A stretch of DNA of 51,544 bases from an uncultured Lachnospiraceae bacterium (GCA_947626285.1 CANQRR010000024.1:1-51544); one strand, 5' to 3'; counted from the stretch's first letter, positions 9,101-16,540 are shown. The notes: generated by a model not told the origin, from the letters alone. Numbers and translations are program-made.

Positions 9101-9824
9101 CTCAGGGAAAACCAGAACGAATTATAGTTACAATTATGGCAAGTTTCTGGGGCAGGATGAGAAAGGACACTGGATCCCGGATCAGAGTGTGAGTGACAAT
9201 CTTGAGCTTGCATATGCAATCAGTGTTCACAAGTCGCAAGGATCGGAATTTGACTACGTTTATATTGTGATCCCTAAGAGGGAAAGCCATCTTCTGACAA
9301 TGGAGCTGCTTTATACAGCTCTGACAAGAGCTCAGCGCCATGTTACAGTGTTCCTTCAACAGGATATCAGCACGCTGACCACTCTGAGTCATGTCGAAAA
9401 GTCGGCAGTAAGAAAGGTTAATTCGTCTGTATTCGAGTTCAAGCCCCTGCCGGACGAATTGCTGTACAGCGGCGACTGGTACAAGGAAGAAAAGAAACTG
9501 GCTACCTTGTCAAAGTATTTTGTCAGATCGAAATCGGAAGTCATTATCGCGAACATGTTGGTATCGGAAGAAGTGCCGTTTGTATATGAAGAGCCGCTTT
9601 ATGCAGCGGATGGAACGATGTATCTCCCTGATTTCACAGTGAAGTTCAGAGGCGAGACATATTATTGGGAGCATGTGGGGAGGCTTGATCTGCCAGGATA
9701 CCGTGCGCACTGGGAGAAAAAGGAAAAGTGGTATAAAAAGCATTTTCCGGGCAGATTGCTGACGACGTACGAAGGGAATGATCTGTCCACAGCGGCTATG
9801 GAGATCATACAGAAACACAAATAA
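6183..9824 (+). CDS. RecD-like SF1 helicase with C-terminal PD-(D/E)XK-like domain
   Basis: A 1213-residue protein. The N-terminus (WHDRGWNGHIC, then Cys25, Cys30, Cys54, Cys63 and Cys67) suggests a metal site and matches no domain I can name; about 580 residues precede the motor. Helicase motifs: Walker A GAAGTGKTT near 608, APTGKAAERI near 640, DECSMID near 690, VGDPNQLPPIG near 720, VHKSQGSEFD near 1016, LLYTALTRAQR near 1042. These place it in the SF1B RecD/RecD2 group. The tail has SKSEVIIANML (1116), LPDFTVKF (1148) and YYWEHVG (1160), the E-D-ExxG-like pattern of a PD-(D/E)XK-type nuclease found on some helicases. AGGAGGTGA precedes the ATG. It is likely a DNA unwinding/degrading machine with a defence role (inference from domains and setting). 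Confidence 0.85.
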   Translation: MAIHMSLRLAWHDRGWNGHICENPCNNPYCVGTHSYPGDLIATKRDLELEKNHCGESAEKYPCKIACGLSINAFGKETIQTQVDPPDWWGKGNADAVVLTLPPATACTWCYEAMYKKDVSPEAGSTQTYDYNKRFNNAKEYFAQFEEGKSLIFYYAGYSNPFSEGEEENYVIVGVSRLKKIDSFHFYENTTEEIKQKYGGGFAWQKPVSSTYPEEGFCIPYWKYLHNDELAERLVIKPLNRTPFKYGSREVTNDDAIEVIHQMLETIDVLIEIGDDTEDWEKRKNWLNSVLNELWRARGPFPGMGSVLEAVQLPELIKPFLDITNDTGRKDFYRQLEDLLNGDSNTIAGIEYSDRDLKIVRRQFQMKDEEEKELLLHLLPRFDLTARQVRKIISENREDVSITATVSELVENPYIIFEQYIGEDSDDTIPFYKIDNGMISSPEYGLEDMIDAGSTERLRALCVDELNRIPAHSFGKAEAILKSINARLDRMPEWKRYVYSLKNFNVEKNILNGGLFMRQDEEKNLYLYIRTVYEDERTVEDVFRALADRADIELKIPISPEKFKKSLKNESSKLLDDEETAEKYEYILDRQAEVCMQIFRKPICVLSGAAGTGKTTVIKAILNNIERVHSVGTSFLLMAPTGKAAERIKVQTGKPSSTIHSFLAKNGWLNKNMTLKRSGGKKSQDVNTLILDECSMIDLNLFATLVRAVNWNSVQRLILVGDPNQLPPIGRGKVFADAIAWLKNNEEYEESVGVLTENIRQLVNAVEGNGTGILDLANVFIQEKQTPGDDADAVARLKLEKEKIFTKVLEYGNDDVDKDLSVYFWQEQEDLEKLLKDRLVIDMQALTGEYAETEKKLHELWMKVIEDTPERFQIISPYRGEFYGTMSINTFMQSTFNGYWSRRLSVDGIGLYDKVIQIRNRPASDRAYVYDWSTRRPGRQEVYNGEIAIVSPMAYEARKISWMTNIQHFQCKFSGKTRTNYSYNYGKFLGQDEKGHWIPDQSVSDNLELAYAISVHKSQGSEFDYVYIVIPKRESHLLTMELLYTALTRAQRHVTVFLQQDISTLTTLSHVEKSAVRKVNSSVFEFKPLPDELLYSGDWYKEEKKLATLSKYFVRSKSEVIIANMLVSEEVPFVYEEPLYAADGTMYLPDFTVKFRGETYYWEHVGRLDLPGYRAHWEKKEKWYKKHFPGRLLTTYEGNDLSTAAMEIIQKHK

Positions 9825-9827
9825 ATA

Positions 9828-9848
9828 TCGCCAATATAAAACAGGAGG
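9828..9848 (+). repeat. Right copy of the 21-base direct repeat
   Basis: It matches 6155-6175 at 20 of 21 positions, the difference being ATATAAAACA for ATATGAAACA. It ends in an AGGAGG site that now precedes no intact gene. Confidence 0.75.
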
Positions 9849-9913
9849 AGCCGTATTGGTTTAGCTCCGGAGCAGAATGTGCGAAGGCGCAGAGCAGTCC
9901 TTCGCGACGATGA
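9848..9913 (+). pseudogene. Internally deleted nitroreductase 3' end remnant
   Basis: Reading from 9848 gives EPYWFSSGAECAKAQ and a stop at 9911. The intact nitroreductase (5251-5928) has EKPYWFNYG and, 44 residues later at its C-terminus, VGAEHAKAQGRLSRQ. The remnant therefore looks like both segments joined by an internal deletion. The nucleotide match is also visible (GTGCGAAGGCGCA here and ACGCGAAGGCGCA there). It suggests the helicase was inserted beside, or duplicated with, a nitroreductase copy. The match is short and should be tested by alignment. Confidence 0.45.
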
Positions 9914-9967
9914 ATGTGGCAGTGCGCCTTACCGTTTCAAATGCGGGCAATTTATTTATCCCCGGTA

Positions 9968-10522
9968 TCATTTGGCCTGGATACAGTTTTTCAGGATCAG
10001 ATCATATAATTCTTTTATGGGATGGAGGTCTGAATCATACATTACGTAGTTGTCTAAATAACCGTTGTTTTCGATTCTATTGGCTTCTATCATATCCTGA
10101 AAGGAGTACCAGCCTAATAGCTTGACAGCATTCCGCTCCGGAAATAAGCGTGCAGAAATAAATATATCCTTTGGATGGGACTGTGCCTGCTCAACCATCT
10201 CAAGCGTACGGGTATGAAACGACTTTGTTCTTGTTTTTACATCAAGCAAATACTGTCTGTCTGCTGTTGTTAAGAGAAAATCATATTCGTCCCGTTCCTG
10301 GGGAGAGGAATGGTCTTCTGTGAATGGGATTCCATTTTCTATCAGGAACATTTTGAATCCTTTTTCTCCCAATTTGCCTTCAAACATTTTTTGCTGTTTA
10401 TTGTTCAGACCGCCTTCATGAAAATCGTGTCTGTTTGATGTATACGCACGAGATGCCTGAGCATATCGAAAAGCCTCCTGATATAAGTCAGGAGTGATAA
10501 TGTATTCATCTCTTAATACCAT
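9968..10522 (-). CDS. PD-(D/E)XK-like endonuclease-type protein
   Basis: A 184-residue protein. Residues about 50-115 contain GKLGEKGFKMFLIENGI, then DEYDFLLTTADRQYLLDVKT. This E ... D ... DVK arrangement is the catalytic signature of PD-(D/E)XK nucleases, as in phage and restriction-related endonucleases. The rest (FISARLFPERNAVKLLGWY) fits the core strands that follow. Its enzymatic role is inferred from this pattern. The start at 10522 follows AAGGAGG. It is convergent with the helicase gene and has its own promoter, so the two are not one operon. It could be a stand-alone restriction nuclease that has lost its partner, or a partner of the helicase. Confidence 0.7.
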   Translation of the reverse strand: MVLRDEYIITPDLYQEAFRYAQASRAYTSNRHDFHEGGLNNKQQKMFEGKLGEKGFKMFLIENGIPFTEDHSSPQERDEYDFLLTTADRQYLLDVKTRTKSFHTRTLEMVEQAQSHPKDIFISARLFPERNAVKLLGWYSFQDMIEANRIENNGYLDNYVMYDSDLHPIKELYDLILKNCIQAK

Positions 10523-10573
10523 AATTCTGCCTCCTTATGGCCTGTCTTGACGCGGGTTGCCATTGTTACGGTC

Positions 10574-10602
10574 ATTATAGCACATGGCCGGTGATAGGGA
10601 AA
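10574..10602 (-). promoter_or_regulatory. Promoter of the PD-(D/E)XK-like gene
   Basis: On the minus strand an extended -10, TGCTATAAT (TATAAT at 10579-10574), lies about 50 bases before the start codon at 10522. The -35 position (TTTCCC, 17 bases upstream) is weak, as is usual with a TGn extension. Confidence 0.5.
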
Positions 10603-10649
10603 CTATTTTTGCTGATTTCAGTTTCTGTGTTTTTTGTGCAATTCGTCCT

Positions 10650-10678
10650 TTGACAGAATAAAATTCTCTGCGTATAAT
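10650..10678 (+). promoter_or_regulatory. Consensus promoter of the MATE leader
   Basis: TTGACA at 10650-10655 and TATAAT at 10673-10678 are both perfect and exactly 17 bases apart. Transcription should begin near 10685, right at the base of a terminator hairpin and about 150 bases before the MATE start codon. Confidence 0.8.
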
Positions 10679-10685
10679 GACAGTA

Positions 10686-10733
10686 ACGTGTGGCACTCGA
10701 TGCGTAAATCCAGTTGAGTGCCGCACGTTTTTT
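10686..10733 (+). terminator. Leader terminator 1 (attenuator-like)
   Basis: ACGTGTGGCACTC (10686-10698) pairs with GAGTGCCGCACGT (10716-10728), with one G-U pair, followed by a run of T. It starts within about ten bases of the predicted transcription start, so most transcripts would end as an RNA of about 50 bases unless the hairpin is prevented. Confidence 0.8.
10700..10717 (+). other. Possible leader peptide MRKSS
   Basis: The loop of terminator 1 contains ATG-CGT-AAA-TCC-AGT-TGA, a five-residue frame. Short Lys/Arg-containing leader peptides regulate some resistance genes by ribosome stalling. There is no good ribosome binding site upstream, so this is a weak candidate that may be chance. 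Confidence 0.2.
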
Positions 10734-10779
10734 GTGTGGTCGGGAACTTCTTTCTGACTTTCGGTCACACAAAAGCGTT

Positions 10780-10809
10780 TGCGCATGGGCACAAGCTTGC
10801 GCATTTTTT
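10780..10809 (+). terminator. Leader terminator 2
   Basis: TGCGCA (10780-10785) pairs with TGCGCA (10798-10803), with inner GGC/GCT pairs around an ACAA loop, followed by six T. It lies 28 bases before the MATE start. A weaker hairpin, GTGTGGTCG with CGGTCACAC (10734-10770), sits between the two terminators and could act as an alternative pairing partner. Confidence 0.65.
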
Positions 10810-10837
10810 ATAATGAAAAAGGAAAGAGGGCGTTTGT

Positions 10838-12295
10838 ATGGAAAGGAAGGAAACTATGGAAGCAGAGACAAATCATTATCTGGGGAGCGAGCGCATCGGG
10901 AAGCTCATGAGCCGGTACGCGGTTCCCTGTATCATCTCGCTGCTGGTCGGGGCGCTGTATAACATCGTGGACCAGATCTTTATCGCTAATGCGTCCTACC
11001 TTGGCTCTTTCGGCAATGCGGCGAACACGGTGGTCTTCCCGCTTACCGTGATCGCGCTAGCAATTGCCGTCATGATCGGGGACGGCTGCTGCGCGTTCGT
11101 CAGTCTGAGCTTCGGCAGGAGGGAGGCGGGTAACGCGAAGAAAAGCGTCGGGAATTCGGTCGTTCTGGTCGTCGTGGGCAGCCTGCTTTTGTGTGCGGTC
11201 TATCTGATCTTCGCGCGCCCGATCATCACGCTGTTCGGCGGAACGGTCAACGCGGAGACGTTCCGGTATTCGCAGGAGTATTTCTTCTGGATTTCGATCG
11301 GGATTCCTTTTTACATGTTCGGGCAGGCGATGAATCCGATCATCCGGGCGGACGGATCGCCGAAGTTCGCGATGGTTTCCACTTTGCTTGGCGCCGTGAT
11401 CAATGTGATCCTCGATCCGATCTTTATTTACCTGTTCAAATGGGGAATGATGGGGGCCGCGGTGGCTACGGTGATCGGTCAGGTGGCGACGGCGCTGTTA
11501 GCGCTCTGGTACCTTGCGCACATGAAACTGACGAAGCCGACGCGGGTGGATTTCCGTCTGAGCCGCAATATCGTGTGCCGGACGCTGATGCTCGGCGTCA
11601 CGAGTTTTCTCTCGCAAATCTCTCTGGTTGCCGCCATGGCGGCGATCAACAATATGATTCGCAAATACGGCGCGCAGGACCCGGTATTCGGGCAGGAACA
11701 GTACGCGCAGATTCCGATGGCGGTGGTGGGGATCGTGATGAAGTTCTTCCAGATCGTGATCTCGATCGTCGTGGGCATGGCGGCGGGCTGCATCCCGATC
11801 GCCGGTTACAATATGGGTGCAGATCTGAAAGGACGGGTGCGAAGCCTGTTTACCCGGCTGCTGGCAGCGGAGGCCGCGGTCGGAGCGGTGGCGCTTGTGA
11901 TCGTGGAGGCGTTCCCGGGCGCGCTGATCGGTATTTTCGGCGCGGCCAATGAGAGTGCGTACTACACAGATTTTGCGCTCAGATCGTTCCGAATCTATCT
12001 TTGCATGGTAGTGTTTGCCTGTGTCAACAAGGCGTGCTTCATCTTCCTGCAGGCGATGGGCAAGGCGGCTGCGTCGACGATGCTTTCGATGGTCCGTGAA
12101 GTTGTCTTCGGCGTGGGATTCGCGTTCCTGCTTCCGCTGTTCTGGGGACTGGACGGGGTGCTGTATTCCATGCCGGTATCCGATTTCCTGACGTTTCTGA
12201 TCGCAGCGGTTTTAATCGTGCGGACATACCGGGAGTTGGGAGAAAAAGAAACCTCCGGAGCGCGGGCATTTGCTTGCGCACCGAAGGTTGTCTGA
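10838..12295 (+). CDS. MATE family efflux transporter
   Basis: A 485-residue polytopic membrane protein of the MATE (MepA/NorM-like) family. It has an early ALYNIVDQIFIANASYLG segment, the usual first-helix pattern, and about 12 hydrophobic segments in two similar halves, with the second half opening at GVTSFLSQISLVAAMAAINN. Such proteins exchange Na+ or H+ for cationic drugs or metabolites across the cytoplasmic membrane. Two starts are possible: ATG at 10838 (site GAAAGAGGG) and ATG at 10856 (site GGAAGGAAA). The leader with two terminators suggests expression only under an inducing condition. It is convergent with a second MATE gene from a different subgroup. Confidence 0.92.
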   Translation: MERKETMEAETNHYLGSERIGKLMSRYAVPCIISLLVGALYNIVDQIFIANASYLGSFGNAANTVVFPLTVIALAIAVMIGDGCCAFVSLSFGRREAGNAKKSVGNSVVLVVVGSLLLCAVYLIFARPIITLFGGTVNAETFRYSQEYFFWISIGIPFYMFGQAMNPIIRADGSPKFAMVSTLLGAVINVILDPIFIYLFKWGMMGAAVATVIGQVATALLALWYLAHMKLTKPTRVDFRLSRNIVCRTLMLGVTSFLSQISLVAAMAAINNMIRKYGAQDPVFGQEQYAQIPMAVVGIVMKFFQIVISIVVGMAAGCIPIAGYNMGADLKGRVRSLFTRLLAAEAAVGAVALVIVEAFPGALIGIFGAANESAYYTDFALRSFRIYLCMVVFACVNKACFIFLQAMGKAAASTMLSMVREVVFGVGFAFLLPLFWGLDGVLYSMPVSDFLTFLIAAVLIVRTYRELGEKETSGARAFACAPKVV

Positions 12296-12350
12296 TAAAG
12301 ATGTTATGACGTTGTCTGTGATTGCAGGTCTCTTGTGTTTTTGAGCACAT

Positions 12351-13706
12351 TCAAGTTTGTTTTACAATAGATTTGGTTTTCCATTTTCCTTGAAAATACC
12401 GCGCCACGCACACCAGGGCGGTGACTGCCCAGGTGGCGCCGGTGGTGATCCAGATCGCCCAGTAGCCAAGCGCGGGGATACGGATGAGAAGCTGGGAGAA
12501 GAGGATACGGCAGATCACCTCCGAACCGCCGTTGATCATGGCGAAGGCCGTGTCGCCGCAGCCGTTTAAAAGCGCGCGGGGCACGTAGATCATGCCGAGG
12601 CCGAAATAGCACAGACTGGTGATGCGCAGCGCCTTGTAGCCGATCTCGATCACGTCGTTTTCCCGGACAAAGATGCCTACGATCCGATGGCCGAACAGGT
12701 AGGCAAGGGGAATCAAAAGAAGGCTGAAGACCAGCGCGATCAGTGTGCACTGGGCGAAGCCTTTTTTGACGCGGTCAATTTTTCCGGCGCCGATGTTCTG
12801 CCCCGAATAAGTGGTGAGCGCGGCACCCAGGGAACTGTAGGGCTGTTGGACGATCTGCTCCACGCGGTTCGTGATGGTAAACGCCGCCATCACAGTGTCG
12901 CCGAAGCTGTTTACCACGCTCTGGAGCACCATACAGGAGATGGCGATCATGGAATTCTGCAGGGCCATCGGCACGCCGAGGCGGAAAGATTTGGCGATGA
13001 TTGCCCGGTGCGGTCTCAATTCTTCCTTATTCAGACGAAAGTACGGTACCCTGCGGTACGCGTAGAGCAGGCAGGATGCCGCAGAGATGGCCTGGGCGAT
13101 GATGGTGGCGAGCGCCACGCCGAAGACGCCCAAGCCGAGCGACAGCACAAAGGTGAGATCCAGCACCACATTGACGATACTTGCCAGAATCAGAAAATAC
13201 AGGGGTGTTCTGGAATCGCCAAGCGCACGCAGGATGGAGGCGGCCCCGTTGTAAAAAGCGATGCCGATGATCCCGGCACAGGTGGTCCGCATGTAGGTGA
13301 TCGAGTCGCCGATGATGTTGTCCGGCGTCGCGAGAAGCCGCAGCAGCGCAGGAGCAAGAAGAATACCCAATGTGCTGACCACAAGCGACGCCGAGATCAG
13401 GACATAGAAAGAGTTCGCGATGGTGCTGCGCACGTTTTTCTTATCCTTGGCTCCGAAGTACTGCGCCACGATGATGCCGATGCCGATCGCGAGGCCGGAG
13501 CTCAAAGAAAAGAACAGAAAGTTCATGGAGCTGCAGGTCCCGACCGCCGCCAGGGCGTTCTTGCCCACAAAATTCCCCACAACGATCGAATCCACCATGT
13601 TGTAAAGCTGCTGGAAAAAGTTGCCGATCAGCAGCGGCAGGGCAAATTTCAGGATGTGCCTTGCCGGGCTGCCGACGGTCATGTCGGTTATGTTCTTGGT
13701 GTTCAT
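12351..13706 (-). CDS. MATE family efflux transporter
   Basis: A 451-residue membrane protein. The start MTVGSPARHILKFALPLLIG and then QQLYNMVDSIVVGNFVG are characteristic of the DinF/NorM-like MATE subgroup common in gut Clostridia. About 12 transmembrane segments can be seen, and the repeat half begins near LGVPMALQNSMIAISCMVLQ. Its substrate is unknown. It lies 80 bases downstream of the GH10 xylanase on the same strand and could be co-transcribed with it. It faces the other MATE gene with only 55 bases between stops. The C-terminus is a short basic tail (GKWKTKSIVKQT). Confidence 0.92.
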   Translation of the reverse strand: MNTKNITDMTVGSPARHILKFALPLLIGNFFQQLYNMVDSIVVGNFVGKNALAAVGTCSSMNFLFFSLSSGLAIGIGIIVAQYFGAKDKKNVRSTIANSFYVLISASLVVSTLGILLAPALLRLLATPDNIIGDSITYMRTTCAGIIGIAFYNGAASILRALGDSRTPLYFLILASIVNVVLDLTFVLSLGLGVFGVALATIIAQAISAASCLLYAYRRVPYFRLNKEELRPHRAIIAKSFRLGVPMALQNSMIAISCMVLQSVVNSFGDTVMAAFTITNRVEQIVQQPYSSLGAALTTYSGQNIGAGKIDRVKKGFAQCTLIALVFSLLLIPLAYLFGHRIVGIFVRENDVIEIGYKALRITSLCYFGLGMIYVPRALLNGCGDTAFAMINGGSEVICRILFSQLLIRIPALGYWAIWITTGATWAVTALVCVARYFQGKWKTKSIVKQT

Positions 13707-13786
13707 GGTTTCCTTTCCGGGCGGGAGAGGGATCTGTCTTCGTCCCGTTCATGATCTGGCAGGTTTATTTCTGCGCAAGGCAAAAT

Positions 13787-15136
13787 TTACTCAAGTACAA
13801 TCTGCGCTTCCCGCAACCCGGCAGTCAGCTTCAATTTTGCGCTCAGCCCGTGCATCTCATTTTGGCTGGATATCCCGTCCTGCTCCTGGATCCCGCTTTT
13901 GCAGGATATCTCACTTTGCCCCGGGATAATCAGAAGGTAGTCGCCCTTGAAGCCTTCCGCCTCTGCGATGCCGTTCTCATCGGTGCAGATCTCGCAATCC
14001 GTCCACCATTCACCCTTGATCAGCTTCATCAGCATCTCATAGATGGGCTTGATGGAATTGTCCCTGCGGATTACGCCGCTCGGCGCGTTCAACCAGGCGC
14101 CGTCCGCAAAATCCCAACCGGTAATTGCCTTTACCTGGGGATGCGCGAAGAGGATGCGGTACATTTCCTCTGTCTGTTTCATCTGGCGTTCTTCGCCTTC
14201 CGGAGTGGACGGCCATTCTGTCACCTGGAAATCATTCAGATCTTCAATCTCAGGCGGGATCAGGCTGCCCGACACCAGCGTGTTTTCGGTAAAATGGATC
14301 GGGAGGTCGAAATGCTCGTAGCGTTCCAGCACTTCTTCCAGCTTCTCCGCGCCCCAATAGCCCTGGTGCTGATGGGACTGGATCCCGATGGTGTCGATGG
14401 GCACGCCGGCCTGCAGACAGCCGTCGATCAGGATTTCGTAGGAGATGGAAGTGTTGAAATCGTTGATCAGAAGCTGCGCGTCGGGATTGGCGGCTCTGGC
14501 GGCGGCAAAGGTCTCTTTGACGATGCCGACCCTACCCAGATCTTTGCAGATCCGGGTGACGGCGTTGTCGTATTTGTCAAAGATGGGCATGATGACCACT
14601 TCGTTGATCACGTCCCACATATCAATGACTCCCCGGAAGGCGGTCACGTCCCGGGTGATCCGGCGGAGCTGCTTTTCCAGGATCGTCTCATTGTCATATT
14701 TCATCAGCCAGTCCGCGCAGACAGTGTGCCAGCAGAGAGGATGTCCCTTTACGGTCACGTTGTGGCTGCGCAGGAAGTCCGCGGCGCGCATCAGACTTTT
14801 CGTCTGTGGATCGCCTTCCTTCGGCTCAAATCTCCCCCAGTAGAACGGCAGAGTGCCGTAGTTGTACAGGGCAAGCCATTTGTCGGCGCGGTCTTTCAGA
14901 TCGATCGCTTCGCCTGCCTGGTCCGGTGCGTTGGCCGAGCCTGTTCCGTTCGCAGAATCTGCCATATCTGCGGAATTGGCGTATGCCATGAGATCGAATG
15001 CGCCGCAGCCAAACAGAAACTCATGTCTGGTCTGCTTCAGATGAAGCCGGGTATTAGCGATGGGATTTCCCTGCCGGTCCGTGATGTGCAGCAGGCATTT
15101 TGCTTTTCTGTGAGACAGATCGTCGTATTTTTTCAT
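13787..15136 (-). CDS. Endo-1,4-beta-xylanase, GH10, without signal peptide
   Basis: A 449-residue glycoside hydrolase family 10 enzyme cleaving beta-1,4-xylan or xylo-oligosaccharides. The acid/base Glu is in MWDVINEV (near residue 175) and the nucleophile Glu in PIHFTEN (near 283). Other family landmarks are KGHPLCWHT, INDFNT, GIQSHQHQGYW and ITGWDFADGAWLN. There is no signal peptide, so the enzyme is probably cytoplasmic and acts on imported oligosaccharides. Two oddities: a low-complexity Ala/Asn/Ser/Gly insert near residues 51-75, and an extra C-terminal tail of about 80 residues after the barrel. The site GAGGAACTCAC precedes the ATG. It is divergent from an AraC regulator, its likely controller. 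Confidence 0.93.
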   Translation of the reverse strand: MKKYDDLSHRKAKCLLHITDRQGNPIANTRLHLKQTRHEFLFGCGAFDLMAYANSADMADSANGTGSANAPDQAGEAIDLKDRADKWLALYNYGTLPFYWGRFEPKEGDPQTKSLMRAADFLRSHNVTVKGHPLCWHTVCADWLMKYDNETILEKQLRRITRDVTAFRGVIDMWDVINEVVIMPIFDKYDNAVTRICKDLGRVGIVKETFAAARAANPDAQLLINDFNTSISYEILIDGCLQAGVPIDTIGIQSHQHQGYWGAEKLEEVLERYEHFDLPIHFTENTLVSGSLIPPEIEDLNDFQVTEWPSTPEGEERQMKQTEEMYRILFAHPQVKAITGWDFADGAWLNAPSGVIRRDNSIKPIYEMLMKLIKGEWWTDCEICTDENGIAEAEGFKGDYLLIIPGQSEISCKSGIQEQDGISSQNEMHGLSAKLKLTAGLREAQIVLE

Positions 15137-15468
15137 GTGAGTTCCTCTTTCTTTTTGATAGCGGGCTTACATTCCGGACGGTCCTGCCCGGAAAAGATAC
15201 AGTGAGATTATAATCGTTATCGCAGATGGAAGCTAACTATGCCTTGTCTGCTTCTGCCCATTTTTTGTCATTTTATGCTTGCTTTTTACGGGGAGGTTCG
15301 ATAAGCTTTAGATGTGAGGGAATATAGAGGCTTGCAGGGCGGAGAGAGTTCGGTTGACGGAACATGGGCCGGACGGAACATGAAGTGAATTGAAGCAAAT
15401 ATTGAGGCAAACGGTAACAATATGGCATATAGAAACTCTGCAATCGGGGCGAGAGGGGATGACAAAAA
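15137..15468. promoter_or_regulatory. Divergent intergenic region between xylanase and AraC gene
   Basis: These 332 bases separate two divergent genes and should hold both promoters and the regulator's sites. A TTATAATCGTTAT segment lies near 15207, and a TAGATG/GATAAG-rich stretch near 15300. I see no convincing -35/-10 pair with proper spacing, no small gene and no RNA structure. Confidence 0.4.
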
Positions 15469-16374
15469 ATGAAAAAAGGAAGCTCCCACGAGAGCATACA
15501 GTATAACGGGGCGGTGAACGTTATCCGTTCGGAGAGTTATCCGCGGGCTTTTCCGCTGCACTGGCACAATCACGTGGAGATTGCGGTCTGGACGGAGGAG
15601 ACAAAACCGGGTGCGGATCCGGACAACCGACCGCTTCTGCACGTCAATCAGACCGCATATCGAATGAATCCCGGGGATATCCTGTTTATCTGGCCCGGTG
15701 AGATGCATGAGATCGTCGGGAACAAAGACGGCAGACTGACCGGACTTCAGTTTTCTGTCGCCCTTTTTGACGCGCTCCCGGATTTCACGCCGTTTTTCCA
15801 CTTTTTCCGGACTTATCACCAGATCTCCCATGCAGAACAGCCGGAGCTGGCCTCGCGGATTATGACGCACATCAGACGGATGCTCTCCGCACAGGAGGAC
15901 AGAGACACATTCTCCGGAGTAAAAATGGTAATCTGCCTGTACGAAATGTTCATGGACTTTGGGATTTACATCAAAAATACCGTTCTGGAAGAGACAAATC
16001 CCGGCTCTGTCGGCGCCGGAAGCGTCTTTGAAAAGGTCAACGCTTCCAGAACCTTTGAGAAGATCAGCGACGCCTGCAGCTTTATCATCGACAACTGTGA
16101 GCACGAGCTTACGCTCGAGTCCGCCGCCGCGCACGCGGGTTTCAGCGCCTGCTATTTTTCCCGAATTTTCAAGCAATTCACGAATTATAATTTTGTCGAA
16201 TACCTGACGCTGCAGCGGATCAAGAGAGCCCAGCTGCTTCTGGCCGATCCGGACAAAAGCATCACGGAAACTTCCTACCAGGCGGGATTCAAGAGCATTT
16301 CCACGTTCAACCGGGTATTTCGCCAGTACCGAGGATGTTCGCCGAGTGAGTACAGGAAGTATTATTTGAGGTGA
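15469..16374 (+). CDS. AraC family transcriptional regulator
   Basis: A 301-residue regulator. The N-terminal cupin-like sensor has FPLHWHNHVEIAVW and NPGDILFIWPGEMHEI, as in sugar-sensing AraC proteins. The C-terminal 100 residues carry two helix-turn-helix units: LTLESAAAHAGFSACYFSRI and ITETSYQAGFKSISTFNRVF, ending in the family hallmark GCSPSEYRKYY. It is divergent from the GH10 xylanase, so it probably activates that gene in response to xylo-oligosaccharides (inference). The ATG at 15469 lacks a strong ribosome binding site (GAGAGGGGATG upstream). It ends the GC-rich segment; the next gene begins an AT-rich island. Confidence 0.92.
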   Translation: MKKGSSHESIQYNGAVNVIRSESYPRAFPLHWHNHVEIAVWTEETKPGADPDNRPLLHVNQTAYRMNPGDILFIWPGEMHEIVGNKDGRLTGLQFSVALFDALPDFTPFFHFFRTYHQISHAEQPELASRIMTHIRRMLSAQEDRDTFSGVKMVICLYEMFMDFGIYIKNTVLEETNPGSVGAGSVFEKVNASRTFEKISDACSFIIDNCEHELTLESAAAHAGFSACYFSRIFKQFTNYNFVEYLTLQRIKRAQLLLADPDKSITETSYQAGFKSISTFNRVFRQYRGCSPSEYRKYYLR

Positions 16375-16480
16375 GGAGATGAGATTGAATGGAGATGGAT
16401 TAACAGAGAAGACAAGAATATTTTAATATCAAGTTGGGCATATTGAACATATAATAATGTTAAAAAAGGCAACAAATATG

Positions 16481-16509
16481 TTGACTATACATAATAGTTT
16501 TGCTAAAAT
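16481..16509 (+). promoter_or_regulatory. Promoter of the HTH/ImmA/PIN operon
   Basis: TTGACT at 16481-16486 and TAAAAT at 16504-16509 are 17 bases apart, 32 bases before the HTH start codon. The surrounding sequence is very AT-rich. Confidence 0.65.
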
Positions 16510-16540
16510 ATATAACACGCTTTTCCAAGGAGGAATATTT

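Noticed and set aside
12687-13754. A 355-codon plus-strand frame
   Set aside because: It is antisense to the second MATE gene; the translation is Asp/Arg/Gln-rich low complexity and no start site is present.
13661-15205. A 514-codon open frame on the plus strand
   Set aside because: It lies antisense to the GH10 xylanase, has no ribosome binding site and gives no recognisable domain; long antisense frames are expected in GC-rich genes.
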